A stretch of DNA of 64,000 nucleotides, from the NCBI RefSeq assembly GCF_003594935.2, contig NZ_CP043342.1, positions 3,286,001 through 3,350,000 of the forward strand, in the 5' to 3' direction. Below, piece by piece: positions 1 to 8,361 of the stretch. The first letter of the stretch is position 1, and each line of letters starts with the position of its first letter. This DNA comes from Enterobacter huaxiensis (lineage in GTDB: Bacteria; Pseudomonadota; Gammaproteobacteria; Enterobacterales; Enterobacteriaceae). The position numbers and the translations under genes were made by a program. Below the pieces are notes generated by a model. That model searched no databases and had not been told where the DNA came from. It saw only the letters and a list, made by a program, of their open reading frames with translations.

Positions 1-362
1 ACGCCCAGCACCAGTAAAAAGTTTTCCACGATCTGATGACGCTCGCGGCTCTCCTGCGCCAGCTTTTCGCCTTCTGCCGTCAGAAACACGCCGCGCCAGG
101 GGATCATTTCGATCAGGCCCACCGTCGCCAGACGTTTTAACATTTTGGCAACCGTTGGCTGGGACACGCCCAGCCGGGCAGCCATGTCGACCTGACGCGC
201 TTCGCCCACTTCGCGAATCAAATCGGAGATCAGCTCGACGTAGTCATCAATTAGCTCCCGGCGGTGCGCTTCCCGCACCTGGCGGAACCCTTCAACATGC
301 TCTTCAACATTCACCAGTTGCGTCGTTTTTTTTGTTGTTGGCTTACCTGCGCGACGGTTCAT
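1..362 (-). CDS. mntR: MntR, manganese-responsive repressor (3' end outside window)
   Basis: DtxR-family metalloregulator that, with Mn(II), represses manganese import (mntH) and mntS. The visible 120 residues begin [12 protein letters not shown] and carry the winged-helix DNA-binding region ([21 protein letters not shown]) followed by [17 protein letters not shown] and the start of the dimerisation/metal-binding domain. They match E. coli MntR nearly residue for residue from memory. The ATG is at 362-360. The gene runs off the left edge, so about 35 C-terminal residues expected of the family are missing only because of the window cut. It is divergent from mntS, with an MntR-like palindrome between them. 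Confidence 0.95.
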   Translation of the reverse strand, partial: MNRRAGKPTTKKTTQLVNVEEHVEGFRQVREAHRRELIDDYVELISDLIREVGEARQVDMAARLGVSQPTVAKMLKRLATVGLIEMIPWRGVFLTAEGEKLAQESRERHQIVENFLLVLG

Positions 363-470
363 TGTGCTTCCTCAATGGGGGTGACGCTTCCAGCGTCCTG
401 TAACGGAGCGCACAGTGTAAACCATAGCTCTACAAGCACAAAAAATTAACGAATTAGCCATAGCTATACA

Positions 471-488
471 ATATAGCCTGTGCTATAT
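471..488. promoter_or_regulatory. Probable MntR operator between mntR and mntS
   Basis: Perfect dyad ATATAGC-CTGT-GCTATAT, resembling MntR boxes known from E. coli (ATAGC...GCTAT core). A second AGCTAT-like element lies just upstream at about 460-466, and the TATACAAT beside it could be a -10. It lies about 60 bp before mntS and 110 bp before mntR. The assignment is by motif resemblance. Confidence 0.7.
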
Positions 489-545
489 CTGTATGTAATG
501 CAGTCACCCTTCACGGATCGAAGGGATCAAACTTCAGGAGGTCAT

Positions 546-674
546 ATGAACGAATTCAAGAGGTGTATGAACGTGTTTACCCACTCTCCTTTCCAGGTAC
601 GCTTAAAGCTGTTAAACATGCTGTGCGACATGTTTACCCACAAACCGCACCAGGACGACAAACCTTCCCACTAA
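546..674 (+). CDS. mntS: MntS small protein (42 aa)
   Basis: A 42-residue product beginning MNEFKRCMNVF and ending HQDDKPSH. It closely matches E. coli MntS (also 42 aa), which is made when manganese is scarce and raises intracellular Mn, apparently by inhibiting the MntP exporter. The start ATG is preceded by a strong AGGAGG at 536-541. Longer in-frame starts upstream lack such a site and homology. The stop codon is built into the stem of a Rho-independent terminator, so the transcript is short and monocistronic. An MntR-like operator lies about 60 bp upstream. In E. coli the same locus was first reported as the small RNA RybA. Confidence 0.93.
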   Translation: MNEFKRCMNVFTHSPFQVRLKLLNMLCDMFTHKPHQDDKPSH

Positions 675-702
675 GCGGCGTCGCGGTACGCCGCTTCATT
701 TT
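673..702 (+). terminator. mntS terminator
   Basis: Stem AAGCGGCGT (673-681) / ACGCCGCTT (688-696) with a six-base loop, followed by CATTTTT. The mntS TAA stop overlaps the first arm. Confidence 0.85.
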
Positions 703-953
703 TCCGTCACAATCCCCGTGTAAACTGGCTTTTTGCCGCCCTATTCCCGATCTTTTTTACGGATTTGCAGCCCCCTTCGCAAAACATCTGTTTAGCAACT
801 GTTGACCTTATTACCCGCTCGCTCTATCTTCTTGCAGCCCTGCACCCTTTGCGGCTCGCTGAAGCGGACCCTCATTCCCTCTCCACGCACTGTCAGGCAG
901 GCTTTGACCCTTGGCGCCAGGGTGAGCACATGGCGTTTTCACGATAGTTGCCT

Positions 954-2537
954 ATGAACGTAACCCTGAAAGACACACTTGTTACCCGCCGCCGGGCCTT
1001 AAGCCCGTGGACGGGATTTTACTTTCTGCAATCTCTGCTGATTAACTTTGCGCTTGGCTATCCGTTTAGCCTGCTTTATGCCGTCGCCTTCACCTGTATT
1101 CTTCATCTGCTGTGGCGGAGCGCGCCGCGCGCGCAAAAAGTGTTAATCGGGGTCTGTTCACTGGTCGCAGCCTTCTATTTTCCGTTTGGTCAGGCCTACG
1201 GCTCGCCAAACTTTAATACCCTGCTGGCGCTGCACTCGACCAATATGGAAGAGTCGACGGAGATCCTGACGATTTTCCCGTGGTACAACTACGTGGTCGG
1301 ACTCTTCATTTTTGCGCTGGGCGCGATCGCGGTTCGCCGTAAGCCGTCCGAGAAAAAAGCGTGGGGCAGAATCGAAAGCCTTTGTCTGGCCTTCAGCGTC
1401 GTCACCTTTTTCGTTACGCCGGTGCAAAACCTGGCCTGGGGTGGCGTATTTAAGCTGAAAGATACCGGCTATCCGGTGTTCCGCTTTGTGAAGGACGTGG
1501 TGGTCAATAACGCGGAAGTGCTCGACGAGCAGACGCGCATGGCCGAGCTTTCCACTATGAAAGATACCTGGAACGTACTGGCCGTAAAGCCGAAGTACCA
1601 CACCTACGTGGTGGTCATCGGTGAAAGCGCACGCCGCGATGCGCTGGGCGCGTTTGGCGGGCATTGGGATAACACCCCGTTTGCCAGCTCGGTCAACGGC
1701 ACGCTGTTTACCGACTACGTCGCGGCCAGCGGGTCAACGCAAAAGTCACTCGGCCTGACGCTGAACCGCGTGGTCGACGGCAAACCGCAGTATCAGGATA
1801 ACTTCGTTACGCTCGCCAACCGCGCCGGTTTCCAGACCTGGTGGTTCTCGAATCAGGGGCAGATCGGCGAATATGATACCGCTATCGCCAGCATCGCGAA
1901 GCGTGCCGATGAGGTGCAGTTTTTGAAAAGCGGCGATTTCGAAGCCGACAAAAATACTAAAGATGAAGCCCTGTTAAAGATGACCGCGCAGGTCTTTGCT
2001 ACCCAGCGCACCCAGCCGCAGCTGATTGTCCTGCATCTGATGGGGTCACATCCGCAGGCGTGCGATCGTACGCAGGGTAAATACGCCGAGTTTGTGCAGT
2101 CGAAGGAGACATCCTGCTATCTCTACACCATGACGCAAACGGACGACCTGCTCAGCAAGCTCTACGCACAGCTGCGCAATACCGGCGACAGCTTCTCGAT
2201 GGTCTACTTCTCGGATCATGGGCTGGCGTTTAAGGAGCGTGGTAAAGAGGTACAGTACCTGGCACACGATGACAAGTTCCAGCAGAACTTCCAGGTTCCG
2301 TTTATGGTGCTGTCGAGCGATGACAAGAAGCATCGAATCATCAAGGCGCGTCGTTCGGCGAATGATTTCCTGACGTTCTTTTCGCAGTGGACGGGGATTG
2401 CGGCAGAGCAGATAAAAAATGCCTACCCGTTTGTCTCAAATAAGAAAGCACCCTCAGTTTACATTACCAACTTCAAGTTACAGAAAGTTGACTATAACCA
2501 TCTGGGCACGGACATTTTTGATATTAAGAGTAAGTAA
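954..2537 (+). CDS. opgE: OpgE (YbiP), phosphoethanolamine transferase
   Basis: Inner-membrane enzyme of the alkaline-phosphatase/sulfatase fold. The E. coli counterpart adds phosphoethanolamine to osmoregulated periplasmic glucans. The 527 aa product, from ATG 954 (MNVTLKDTLVTRR), equals the E. coli length. A TTG two codons upstream was rejected. Several membrane segments occupy roughly residues 15-165. The periplasmic catalytic domain has VVVIGESARRD with the metal-ligand Glu about 224, an SGSTQKS segment where the family nucleophile lies, and YFSDHGLAFKERGK near the C-terminus. It is monocistronic, between mntS and ompX as in E. coli. Confidence 0.93.
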   Translation: MNVTLKDTLVTRRRALSPWTGFYFLQSLLINFALGYPFSLLYAVAFTCILHLLWRSAPRAQKVLIGVCSLVAAFYFPFGQAYGSPNFNTLLALHSTNMEESTEILTIFPWYNYVVGLFIFALGAIAVRRKPSEKKAWGRIESLCLAFSVVTFFVTPVQNLAWGGVFKLKDTGYPVFRFVKDVVVNNAEVLDEQTRMAELSTMKDTWNVLAVKPKYHTYVVVIGESARRDALGAFGGHWDNTPFASSVNGTLFTDYVAASGSTQKSLGLTLNRVVDGKPQYQDNFVTLANRAGFQTWWFSNQGQIGEYDTAIASIAKRADEVQFLKSGDFEADKNTKDEALLKMTAQVFATQRTQPQLIVLHLMGSHPQACDRTQGKYAEFVQSKETSCYLYTMTQTDDLLSKLYAQLRNTGDSFSMVYFSDHGLAFKERGKEVQYLAHDDKFQQNFQVPFMVLSSDDKKHRIIKARRSANDFLTFFSQWTGIAAEQIKNAYPFVSNKKAPSVYITNFKLQKVDYNHLGTDIFDIKSK

Positions 2538-2550
2538 TCTCTTCCGTCTC

Positions 2551-2645
2551 GTGCGGTCTGATGCCCTCATCCTGGCCCTCTCCCACAAAATAATGTCTGC
2601 ACGGACGTCCCCCTCTCCCTTGAGGGAGAGGGCTGGGGTGAGGGG
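2551..2645. repeat. Intergenic palindromic repeat, family A, copy 1
   Basis: Begins GTGCGGTCTGATGCCCTCA. It contains two CCCTCTCCC arms (2576-2584, 2611-2619) and a closing GGGAGAGGG (2624-2632), then GCTGGGGTGAGGG. It shares its head and arms with copies at 37553 and 46601. All three lie just after the end of a gene (opgE, ybhK, ybhB). This copy looks like a nested or duplicated unit. Confidence 0.8.
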
Positions 2646-2705
2646 GAACATACGACTCCGGTGATCATTCCGTTCACTTTATGTTCCTAGCTACTCTGTC
2701 ACGAC

Positions 2706-2945
2706 ATGACCGGTGAACGTGCCAGGGTGGCTCAATCGCCACCACCCTGGCGACCCGGGCTCCCGGCGGTAAATCGCCGCTTCGCGATACCTTCAGCTTA
2801 TTCCTTCCGGCTTATTGGGTACGGGCGGAGGAAACGTCCCTGTAAAGCCCGCCCTCTCGGCGCATCCATGCGCCTCGCCCCGGCCTGCAGGAAACGCCTC
2901 AGCGATTTACAGCCGGACCAGAGTGTCGCTGTAATTAATTAATTT
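2706..2945. repeat. GC-rich structured element with nested inverted repeats
   Basis: Outer arms GTAAATCGC (2769-2777) and GCGATTTAC (2902-2910) enclose an inner GGGCGG/CCGCCC pair (2823-2828 / 2849-2854) and a perfect hairpin GGCGCAT-CC-ATGCGCC (2859-2874). GGAAACG occurs twice. The layout suggests a folded RNA or a MITE-like or degenerate mobile unit. I do not recognise the family. Confidence 0.5.
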
Positions 2946-3024
2946 TCCTGATAAAACGTAAATCGCTTCCAGTTTAAAAAATTACTGGGGATTCATCAGC
3001 CCACGGGGAGAGGGTACAAAACAA

Positions 3025-3054
3025 AAAAAATCCGCCACATTGGGCGGATTTTTT
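3025..3054 (-). terminator. ompX terminator
   Basis: Arms AAAAAATCCGCC (3025-3036) and GGCGGATTTTTT (3043-3054). Read on the minus strand, the T-run follows the stem 19 bp after the ompX stop. Confidence 0.9.
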
Positions 3055-3072
3055 ACTGGCTCACCGAAGTGA

Positions 3073-3591
3073 TTAGAAGCGGTAACCTACGCCCGCGATC
3101 CAGGTGCCAACGTCAACGTTGCGGATACGGCTCTGCTCATAGGAGAAGTCCAGAGCAACGTTTTCGATTGGGTTGAACTGCAGACCAGCGCCGTAGGAGA
3201 AGCCGTAGTCGCTGTTGCTTGCAGTACGGTTAGCAGATTCGTTTTCGGTCTGCTGGAATTTACCGTAGCCAACACCTACAACACCGTAGATGCTTGCCCA
3301 GTCGTTCAGACGGTAAGCTGGACCAGCGGTGATACCGTAGTACTGACCTTTGTTGTAAGCACCGTTTTCGAAATTATCTTTTTCGGTGTAGGTGAAAGAA
3401 CCGATCACGCCCAGCGGGTTGTTATCCTGCTCGTAACGGTACTTCAGGTTGAAACCGTTAGCTTTGTTCATTACGCCCTGATAGTCGCTCTGTGCGTAAC
3501 CACCGGTAACGGTAGAAGTCGCAGCTACAGCGGTACCTGCGGAAACAGCCAGAACAGCGGCCAGTGCTGAAAGACATGCAATTTTTTTCAT
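3073..3591 (-). CDS. ompX: OmpX, eight-stranded outer membrane beta-barrel
   Basis: Small outer-membrane porin-fold protein of the Ail/Lom family, linked to adhesion, complement resistance and envelope stress. It has 172 aa with a 23-residue signal peptide ending AGTAVA, then ATSTVTGGYAQSDYQG. It ends in the aromatic beta-signal IAGVGYRF typical of barrel proteins. ATG 3591 is chosen over an upstream in-frame start because GAGGTGG sits eight bases before it and E. coli OmpX begins MKKIACLSALA. Variable loops (NFENGAYNKG; QQTENESANRTASNS) differ from E. coli, as expected for exposed loops. It is divergent from rhtA. Confidence 0.96.
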   Translation of the reverse strand: MKKIACLSALAAVLAVSAGTAVAATSTVTGGYAQSDYQGVMNKANGFNLKYRYEQDNNPLGVIGSFTYTEKDNFENGAYNKGQYYGITAGPAYRLNDWASIYGVVGVGYGKFQQTENESANRTASNSDYGFSYGAGLQFNPIENVALDFSYEQSRIRNVDVGTWIAGVGYRF

Positions 3592-3945
3592 AACCACCTC
3601 AAATGTGCTTCAAGTAAATCCGTAAGTTATAAATATATCAAAAAATCTTGTGAAACTCTTTGTCATTCGTAATGTCTAACGGAATCTTTCCTGTAACAGA
3701 ACGTTTCCGCCGCACGCTATCTTATTCAAATAACTTAGAATTTCCACATTAAAACGCCAATTTTGCTCGCGATTGCCGTTTCATTCATCCAGATTATTCC
3801 TAATCTTTCAGGCGATAAAACCATCAACCTTTCCTCATTTTACGGATTTTCCCTGGTTTTTTTTCAACAGTAGCTCAACCGCGGCGGCATATTTCCATTA
3901 CACTGCGGCTTTTACCCTATTTGACAAAAATTGACAGGAGAAAGG
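3592..3945. other. ompX-rhtA divergent intergenic region
   Basis: AT-rich 354 bp with no gene. On the minus strand a candidate ompX promoter has TTCACA (3654-3649) and TATAAC (3631-3626) with a 17-base spacer. The ompX leader is therefore about 30 nt. The rhtA side holds AGGAG at 3936-3940. I saw no regulatory palindrome. Confidence 0.55.
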
Positions 3946-4833
3946 ATGCCTGGGTTATCCCGCAAAACGTCGGTCTGGATGCCGGTTGCAGTAATACTGA
4001 TCGCCATGTTGTCGATACAAAGTGGCGCATCGCTGGCAAAATCACTTTTTCCTGTAGTAGGTGCACCGGGCGTTACGGCGCTGCGTATCGCACTCGGTAC
4101 TCTGATCCTCGTGGTCATCTTCAAGCCCTGGCGTCTGCGCTTCAAAAAAGAGCAACGGCTCCCGCTGCTCTTTTACGGGCTGGCGCTGGGCGGGATGAAC
4201 TATATGTTCTATCTCTCCATTCAGACCATCCCGCTCGGGATCGCCGTTGCGCTCGAATTTACGGGGCCGCTGGCGGTTGCGCTTTTCTCTTCCCGTCGCC
4301 CGGTTGACTTCATCTGGGTAATATTAGCCGTTCTCGGGCTTTGGTTCCTGTTACCGCTGGGGCAGGACGTTGCGCAAATCGATCTGACGGGGGCGGCCCT
4401 GGCGCTGGGGGCGGGTGCCTGCTGGGCGGTTTATATACTTACCGGCCAACGCGCCGGCGAAGAGCATGGCCCGGCAACGGTGGCCCTGGGGTCGTTAATT
4501 GCCGCCATTATTTTTGTGCCGATTGGTATGGCCCAGGCCACCGACTCCATCTGGCAATGGTCAATCCTGCCCGTGGGCCTGGCGGTTGCGGTCCTCTCTA
4601 CGGCACTCCCCTATTCACTGGAGATGATTGCCCTGACGCGCCTGCCCACGCGTATCTTCGGCACGTTGATGAGCATGGAACCCGCTCTGGCGGCTATCTC
4701 GGGGATGGTGTTCCTGGGCGAGACCCTGACATTTACCCAGACGCTGGCGCTCTGTTCAATCATTGCGGCGTCAATGGGCTCAACCCTGACAATGCGCCCT
4801 GAACCCAAAGTGCAGAAGGTCGATATCAGTTAA
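3946..4833 (+). CDS. rhtA: RhtA, threonine/homoserine exporter (EamA family)
   Basis: Ten-helix drug/metabolite transporter of the inner membrane that exports threonine, homoserine and related amino acids. The 295 aa product from ATG 3946 (MPGLSRKTSVWMPV) matches the E. coli length. The start follows AGGAGAAAGG, and an upstream start within the leader is unsupported. Two EamA repeats are visible, each with glycine/alanine-rich hydrophobic segments (GVTALRIALGTLILVV; GAALALGAGACWAVYIL), plus the conserved MSMEPALAAISG near the end. It sits between ompX and dps as in E. coli. Confidence 0.94.
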   Translation: MPGLSRKTSVWMPVAVILIAMLSIQSGASLAKSLFPVVGAPGVTALRIALGTLILVVIFKPWRLRFKKEQRLPLLFYGLALGGMNYMFYLSIQTIPLGIAVALEFTGPLAVALFSSRRPVDFIWVILAVLGLWFLLPLGQDVAQIDLTGAALALGAGACWAVYILTGQRAGEEHGPATVALGSLIAAIIFVPIGMAQATDSIWQWSILPVGLAVAVLSTALPYSLEMIALTRLPTRIFGTLMSMEPALAAISGMVFLGETLTFTQTLALCSIIAASMGSTLTMRPEPKVQKVDIS

Positions 4834-4838
4834 TAGGT

Positions 4839-4872
4839 ATATTCTGCATGGCGTTATCGTTGTGCAGAATAT
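4839..4872. repeat. Inverted repeat after rhtA
   Basis: Perfect 10-bp arms ATATTCTGCA (4839-4848) and TGCAGAATAT (4863-4872), three bases after the rhtA stop. No T-run follows, so it may be an RNA 3' end stabiliser rather than an intrinsic terminator. Confidence 0.55.
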
Positions 4873-4964
4873 CACGCCAGTCAGCGTCATTAATAATTCC
4901 TTACCTTTATTGTCATATTGCCGAAATATGCCGCGGCCAGGCAGCGTCGGTTATACAATTAAGA

Positions 4965-4978
4965 TTGATCTGCATCAA
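4965..4978. promoter_or_regulatory. FNR-like box upstream of dps
   Basis: TTGAT-CTGC-ATCAA is an exact match to the FNR consensus TTGAT-N4-ATCAA. It lies about 105-120 bp upstream of the dps -10. TATACA (4992) and TATGAT (5009) nearby could belong to a second promoter. Function is inferred from the motif. Confidence 0.55.
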
Positions 4979-5077
4979 TTTTACAAATATCTATACACTT
5001 CAATAAGTTATGATTTCAACAACCTTCGCACTATTAAACCGATAGGCAGAGCCAAACCGCAGGAAAAAAATCCGGTG

Positions 5078-5086
5078 CTATACTTA
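5078..5086 (+). promoter_or_regulatory. dps promoter -10 (CTATACTTA)
   Basis: TGCTATACTTA is an extended -10 with C at the -13 position, as favoured by sigma-S. It lies about 46 bp before the dps ATG, and E. coli dps has the same -10 sequence from memory. Confidence 0.7.
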
Positions 5087-5095
5087 GTTTCGTAA

Positions 5096-5635
<540 letters not shown>

Positions 5636-5655
5636 ACCTTACGGATTTTCCCTCC

Positions 5656-5680
5656 AACCCTCGCTTCTGGCGGGGGTTTT
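5656..5680 (+). terminator. dps terminator
   Basis: AACCCTCGC (5656-5664) pairs with GCGGGGGTT (5670-5678) through one G-T wobble. TTTT follows. Confidence 0.8.
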
Positions 5681-5824
5681 GCACGTTTATGGTGCACACT
5701 TTTTGCCGACACGCCTGCAAAAGTGAACGAAATGTAATAATCACCTCACACAACGGTTAATGGAAGATTGTTTTTTCGTCAGAATCTGCGCTAAATATCA
5801 CCCTGTCAGCGGACCTAAACGATG

Positions 5825-5854
5825 CGCACCAAAACGGTGCTCCATTCTGGTGCA
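5825..5854. promoter_or_regulatory. Two NtrC (GlnG) binding sites
   Basis: GCACC-AAAAC-GGTGC (5826-5840) is a perfect dyad matching the core of TGCACC-N5-GGTGCA. The overlapping TGCTCC-ATTCT-GGTGCA (5838-5854) has one mismatch. They lie about 75-100 bp upstream of the sigma-54 promoter, a normal enhancer distance. Confidence 0.8.
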
Positions 5855-5924
5855 ATAATTCAGGTTTGCCACGTTTATTGTGCAACTCATTACATCATCC
5901 CCTTTGCAAAACAATAGCTTGTAA

Positions 5925-6740
<816 letters not shown>

Positions 6741-6745
6741 TTCAG

Positions 6746-6799
6746 CCTGATTAATCAGGTGCTGTAACGCCCGGTGGCGCTTGCGCTTACCGGGCCTAC
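6746..6799. repeat. Palindrome and REP-like hairpin between glnH and glnP
   Basis: CCTGATTAATCAGG (6746-6759) is a perfect 14-bp palindrome. GCCCGGT (6769-6775) / ACCGGGC (6789-6795), followed by CTAC, is a REP-like unit. Such hairpins stabilise the upstream mRNA in comparable transport operons. Confidence 0.7.
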
Positions 6800-6858
6800 A
6801 ATTTTAGTCATCCCTTTGGCTAATTTTTTATTTTCACCACGGTATACAGGAATACATC

Positions 6859-7518
6859 ATGCAGTTTGACTGGAGCGCCATCTGGCCTGCCATTCCTCTC
6901 TTGCTTGAAGGCGCCAAAATGACCTTATGGATTTCGGTCCTGGGTCTGGTTGGCGGGTTGATTATCGGCCTTGTCGCCGGTTTTGCCCGCACCTACGGTG
7001 GCTGGATTGCAAACCACATCGCACTGGTTTTCATCGAAGTGATCCGCGGCACCCCGATTGTCGTGCAGGTCATGTTCATCTACTTTGCCCTGCCAATGGC
7101 CTTCAACGACCTGCGCATTGACCCGTTCAGCGCCGCCGTCGTGACCATTATGATCAACTCAGGCGCCTACATCGCTGAAATTACGCGCGGTGCGGTTCTG
7201 TCGATTCATAAAGGTTTCAGCGAAGCGGGCCTGGCGTTAGGGCTGTCGCGTCGCGAAACGATCCGCCACGTTATCCTGCCTCTGGCGCTGCGCCGCATGC
7301 TGCCACCGCTGGGTAACCAGTGGATCATCAGTATCAAAGATACGTCGCTGTTTATCGTTATCGGCGTGGCTGAACTGACCCGTCAGGGCCAGGAGATCAT
7401 CGCTGGCAACTTCCGCGCGCTGGAAATCTGGAGTGCGGTCGCCGTTGTCTACCTGATCATCACGCTGGTTCTGAGCTTTGTTCTGCGTCGTCTTGAAAGA
7501 AGGATGAAAATCCTGTGA
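6859..7518 (+). CDS. glnP: GlnP, glutamine ABC transporter permease
   Basis: Integral membrane subunit of the glutamine importer, 219 aa, of the polar amino-acid (HisMQ) permease family. Hydrophobic segments lie at about residues 20-45, 55-75, 85-110 and near 185-210. The EAA loop that docks the ATPase is visible as [33 protein letters not shown]. It is nearly the same as E. coli GlnP (219 aa). ATG 6859 follows CAGGAA. Its 3' end overlaps glnQ by four bases (GTGA), which suggests translational coupling. Confidence 0.96.
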   Translation: MQFDWSAIWPAIPLLLEGAKMTLWISVLGLVGGLIIGLVAGFARTYGGWIANHIALVFIEVIRGTPIVVQVMFIYFALPMAFNDLRIDPFSAAVVTIMINSGAYIAEITRGAVLSIHKGFSEAGLALGLSRRETIRHVILPLALRRMLPPLGNQWIISIKDTSLFIVIGVAELTRQGQEIIAGNFRALEIWSAVAVVYLIITLVLSFVLRRLERRMKIL

Positions 7519-8237
7519 TTGAATTTAAAAACGTTTCCAAGCACTTCGGACCAACCCAGGTGCTGCACAATATCGATTTAAACATAAAGCAGGGTGAAGT
7601 GGTGGTGATTATCGGGCCTTCCGGTTCCGGTAAGTCAACCCTGCTGCGCTGCATTAACAAGCTGGAAGAGATAACCAGCGGCGATCTGATTGTTGATGGC
7701 CTGAAGGTGAATGACGCGAAGGTGGACGAGCGTCTGATCCGTCAGGAAGCCGGCATGGTGTTCCAGCAGTTTTACCTGTTCCCGCACCTGACGGCGCTGG
7801 AGAACGTGATGTTTGGCCCGCTGCGCGTGCGCGGTGCCAACAAGGCGGCGGCCGAAGCGCTGGCGAAAGATCTGCTGGCGAAGGTTGGCCTCGCGGAGCG
7901 TGCGCACCACTACCCTTCCGAACTGTCCGGCGGACAACAGCAGCGCGTGGCGATTGCCCGTGCGCTGGCGGTTAAGCCGAAGATGATGCTGTTTGACGAG
8001 CCAACGTCGGCACTCGACCCAGAGCTGCGTCATGAGGTGCTGAAGGTTATGCAGGATCTGGCCGAAGAAGGGATGACGATGGTGATCGTGACCCACGAAA
8101 TCGGCTTTGCTGAGAAAGTGGCTTCCCGTCTGATCTTTATCGACAAAGGCCGTATCGCCGAAGACGGTAATCCGCAGGCGCTGATCGCCAATCCGCCGAG
8201 CCAGCGTCTGCAGGAGTTCCTGCAGCACGTCTCCTGA
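7515..8237 (+). CDS. glnQ: GlnQ, glutamine ABC transporter ATPase
   Basis: Cytoplasmic ATPase of GlnHPQ, 240 aa. It has Walker [10 protein letters not shown], the Q-loop in [13 protein letters not shown], the signature [15 protein letters not shown], Walker [14 protein letters not shown] and the switch histidine in [10 protein letters not shown]. Translation starts at GTG 7515, inside the glnP stop (GTGA overlap), as in E. coli. It is the last gene of the operon, and a strong hairpin with a T-run follows at 8255. Confidence 0.96.
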   Translation: MIEFKNVSKHFGPTQVLHNIDLNIKQGEVVVIIGPSGSGKSTLLRCINKLEEITSGDLIVDGLKVNDAKVDERLIRQEAGMVFQQFYLFPHLTALENVMFGPLRVRGANKAAAEALAKDLLAKVGLAERAHHYPSELSGGQQQRVAIARALAVKPKMMLFDEPTSALDPELRHEVLKVMQDLAEEGMTMVIVTHEIGFAEKVASRLIFIDKGRIAEDGNPQALIANPPSQRLQEFLQHVS

Positions 8238-8254
8238 TAAAACGCGTAATACGA

Positions 8255-8277
8255 AGCCGGGCATTCCCGGCTTTTTT
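8255..8277 (+). terminator. glnHPQ terminator
   Basis: AGCCGGG (8255-8261) / CCCGGCT (8266-8272) with a four-base loop, then TTTTT. Confidence 0.92.
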
Positions 8278-8361
8278 ACGCCAGATTGTTCCCAAAAATC
8301 CCCCTTCGCTCCCCGCCCTCTATACTTATCATTTTGTTAGACATTTTAACCGGAGGACGCC

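Larger units (their letters stand above)
2538..3072. other. Gene-free 535 bp between opgE and ompX
   Basis: This stretch holds a GGGAGAGGG-type palindromic repeat (2551-2645), a GC-rich structured element (about 2706-2945) and the ompX terminator (3025-3054). I found no credible coding sequence. A 78-codon open frame across 2706-2942 lacks a ribosome-binding site and coincides with the inverted repeats. Confidence 0.7.

Noticed and set aside
390..545. yybP-ykoY manganese riboswitch ahead of mntS
   Set aside because: The short leader has an MntR palindrome but none of the expected paired arms. The riboswitch is known ahead of mntP, which is not here.
2706..2942. 78-codon open frame before ompX
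   Set aside because: It lacks a ribosome-binding site, is Arg/Pro-rich, and coincides with nested inverted repeats, so a structured element explains it better.
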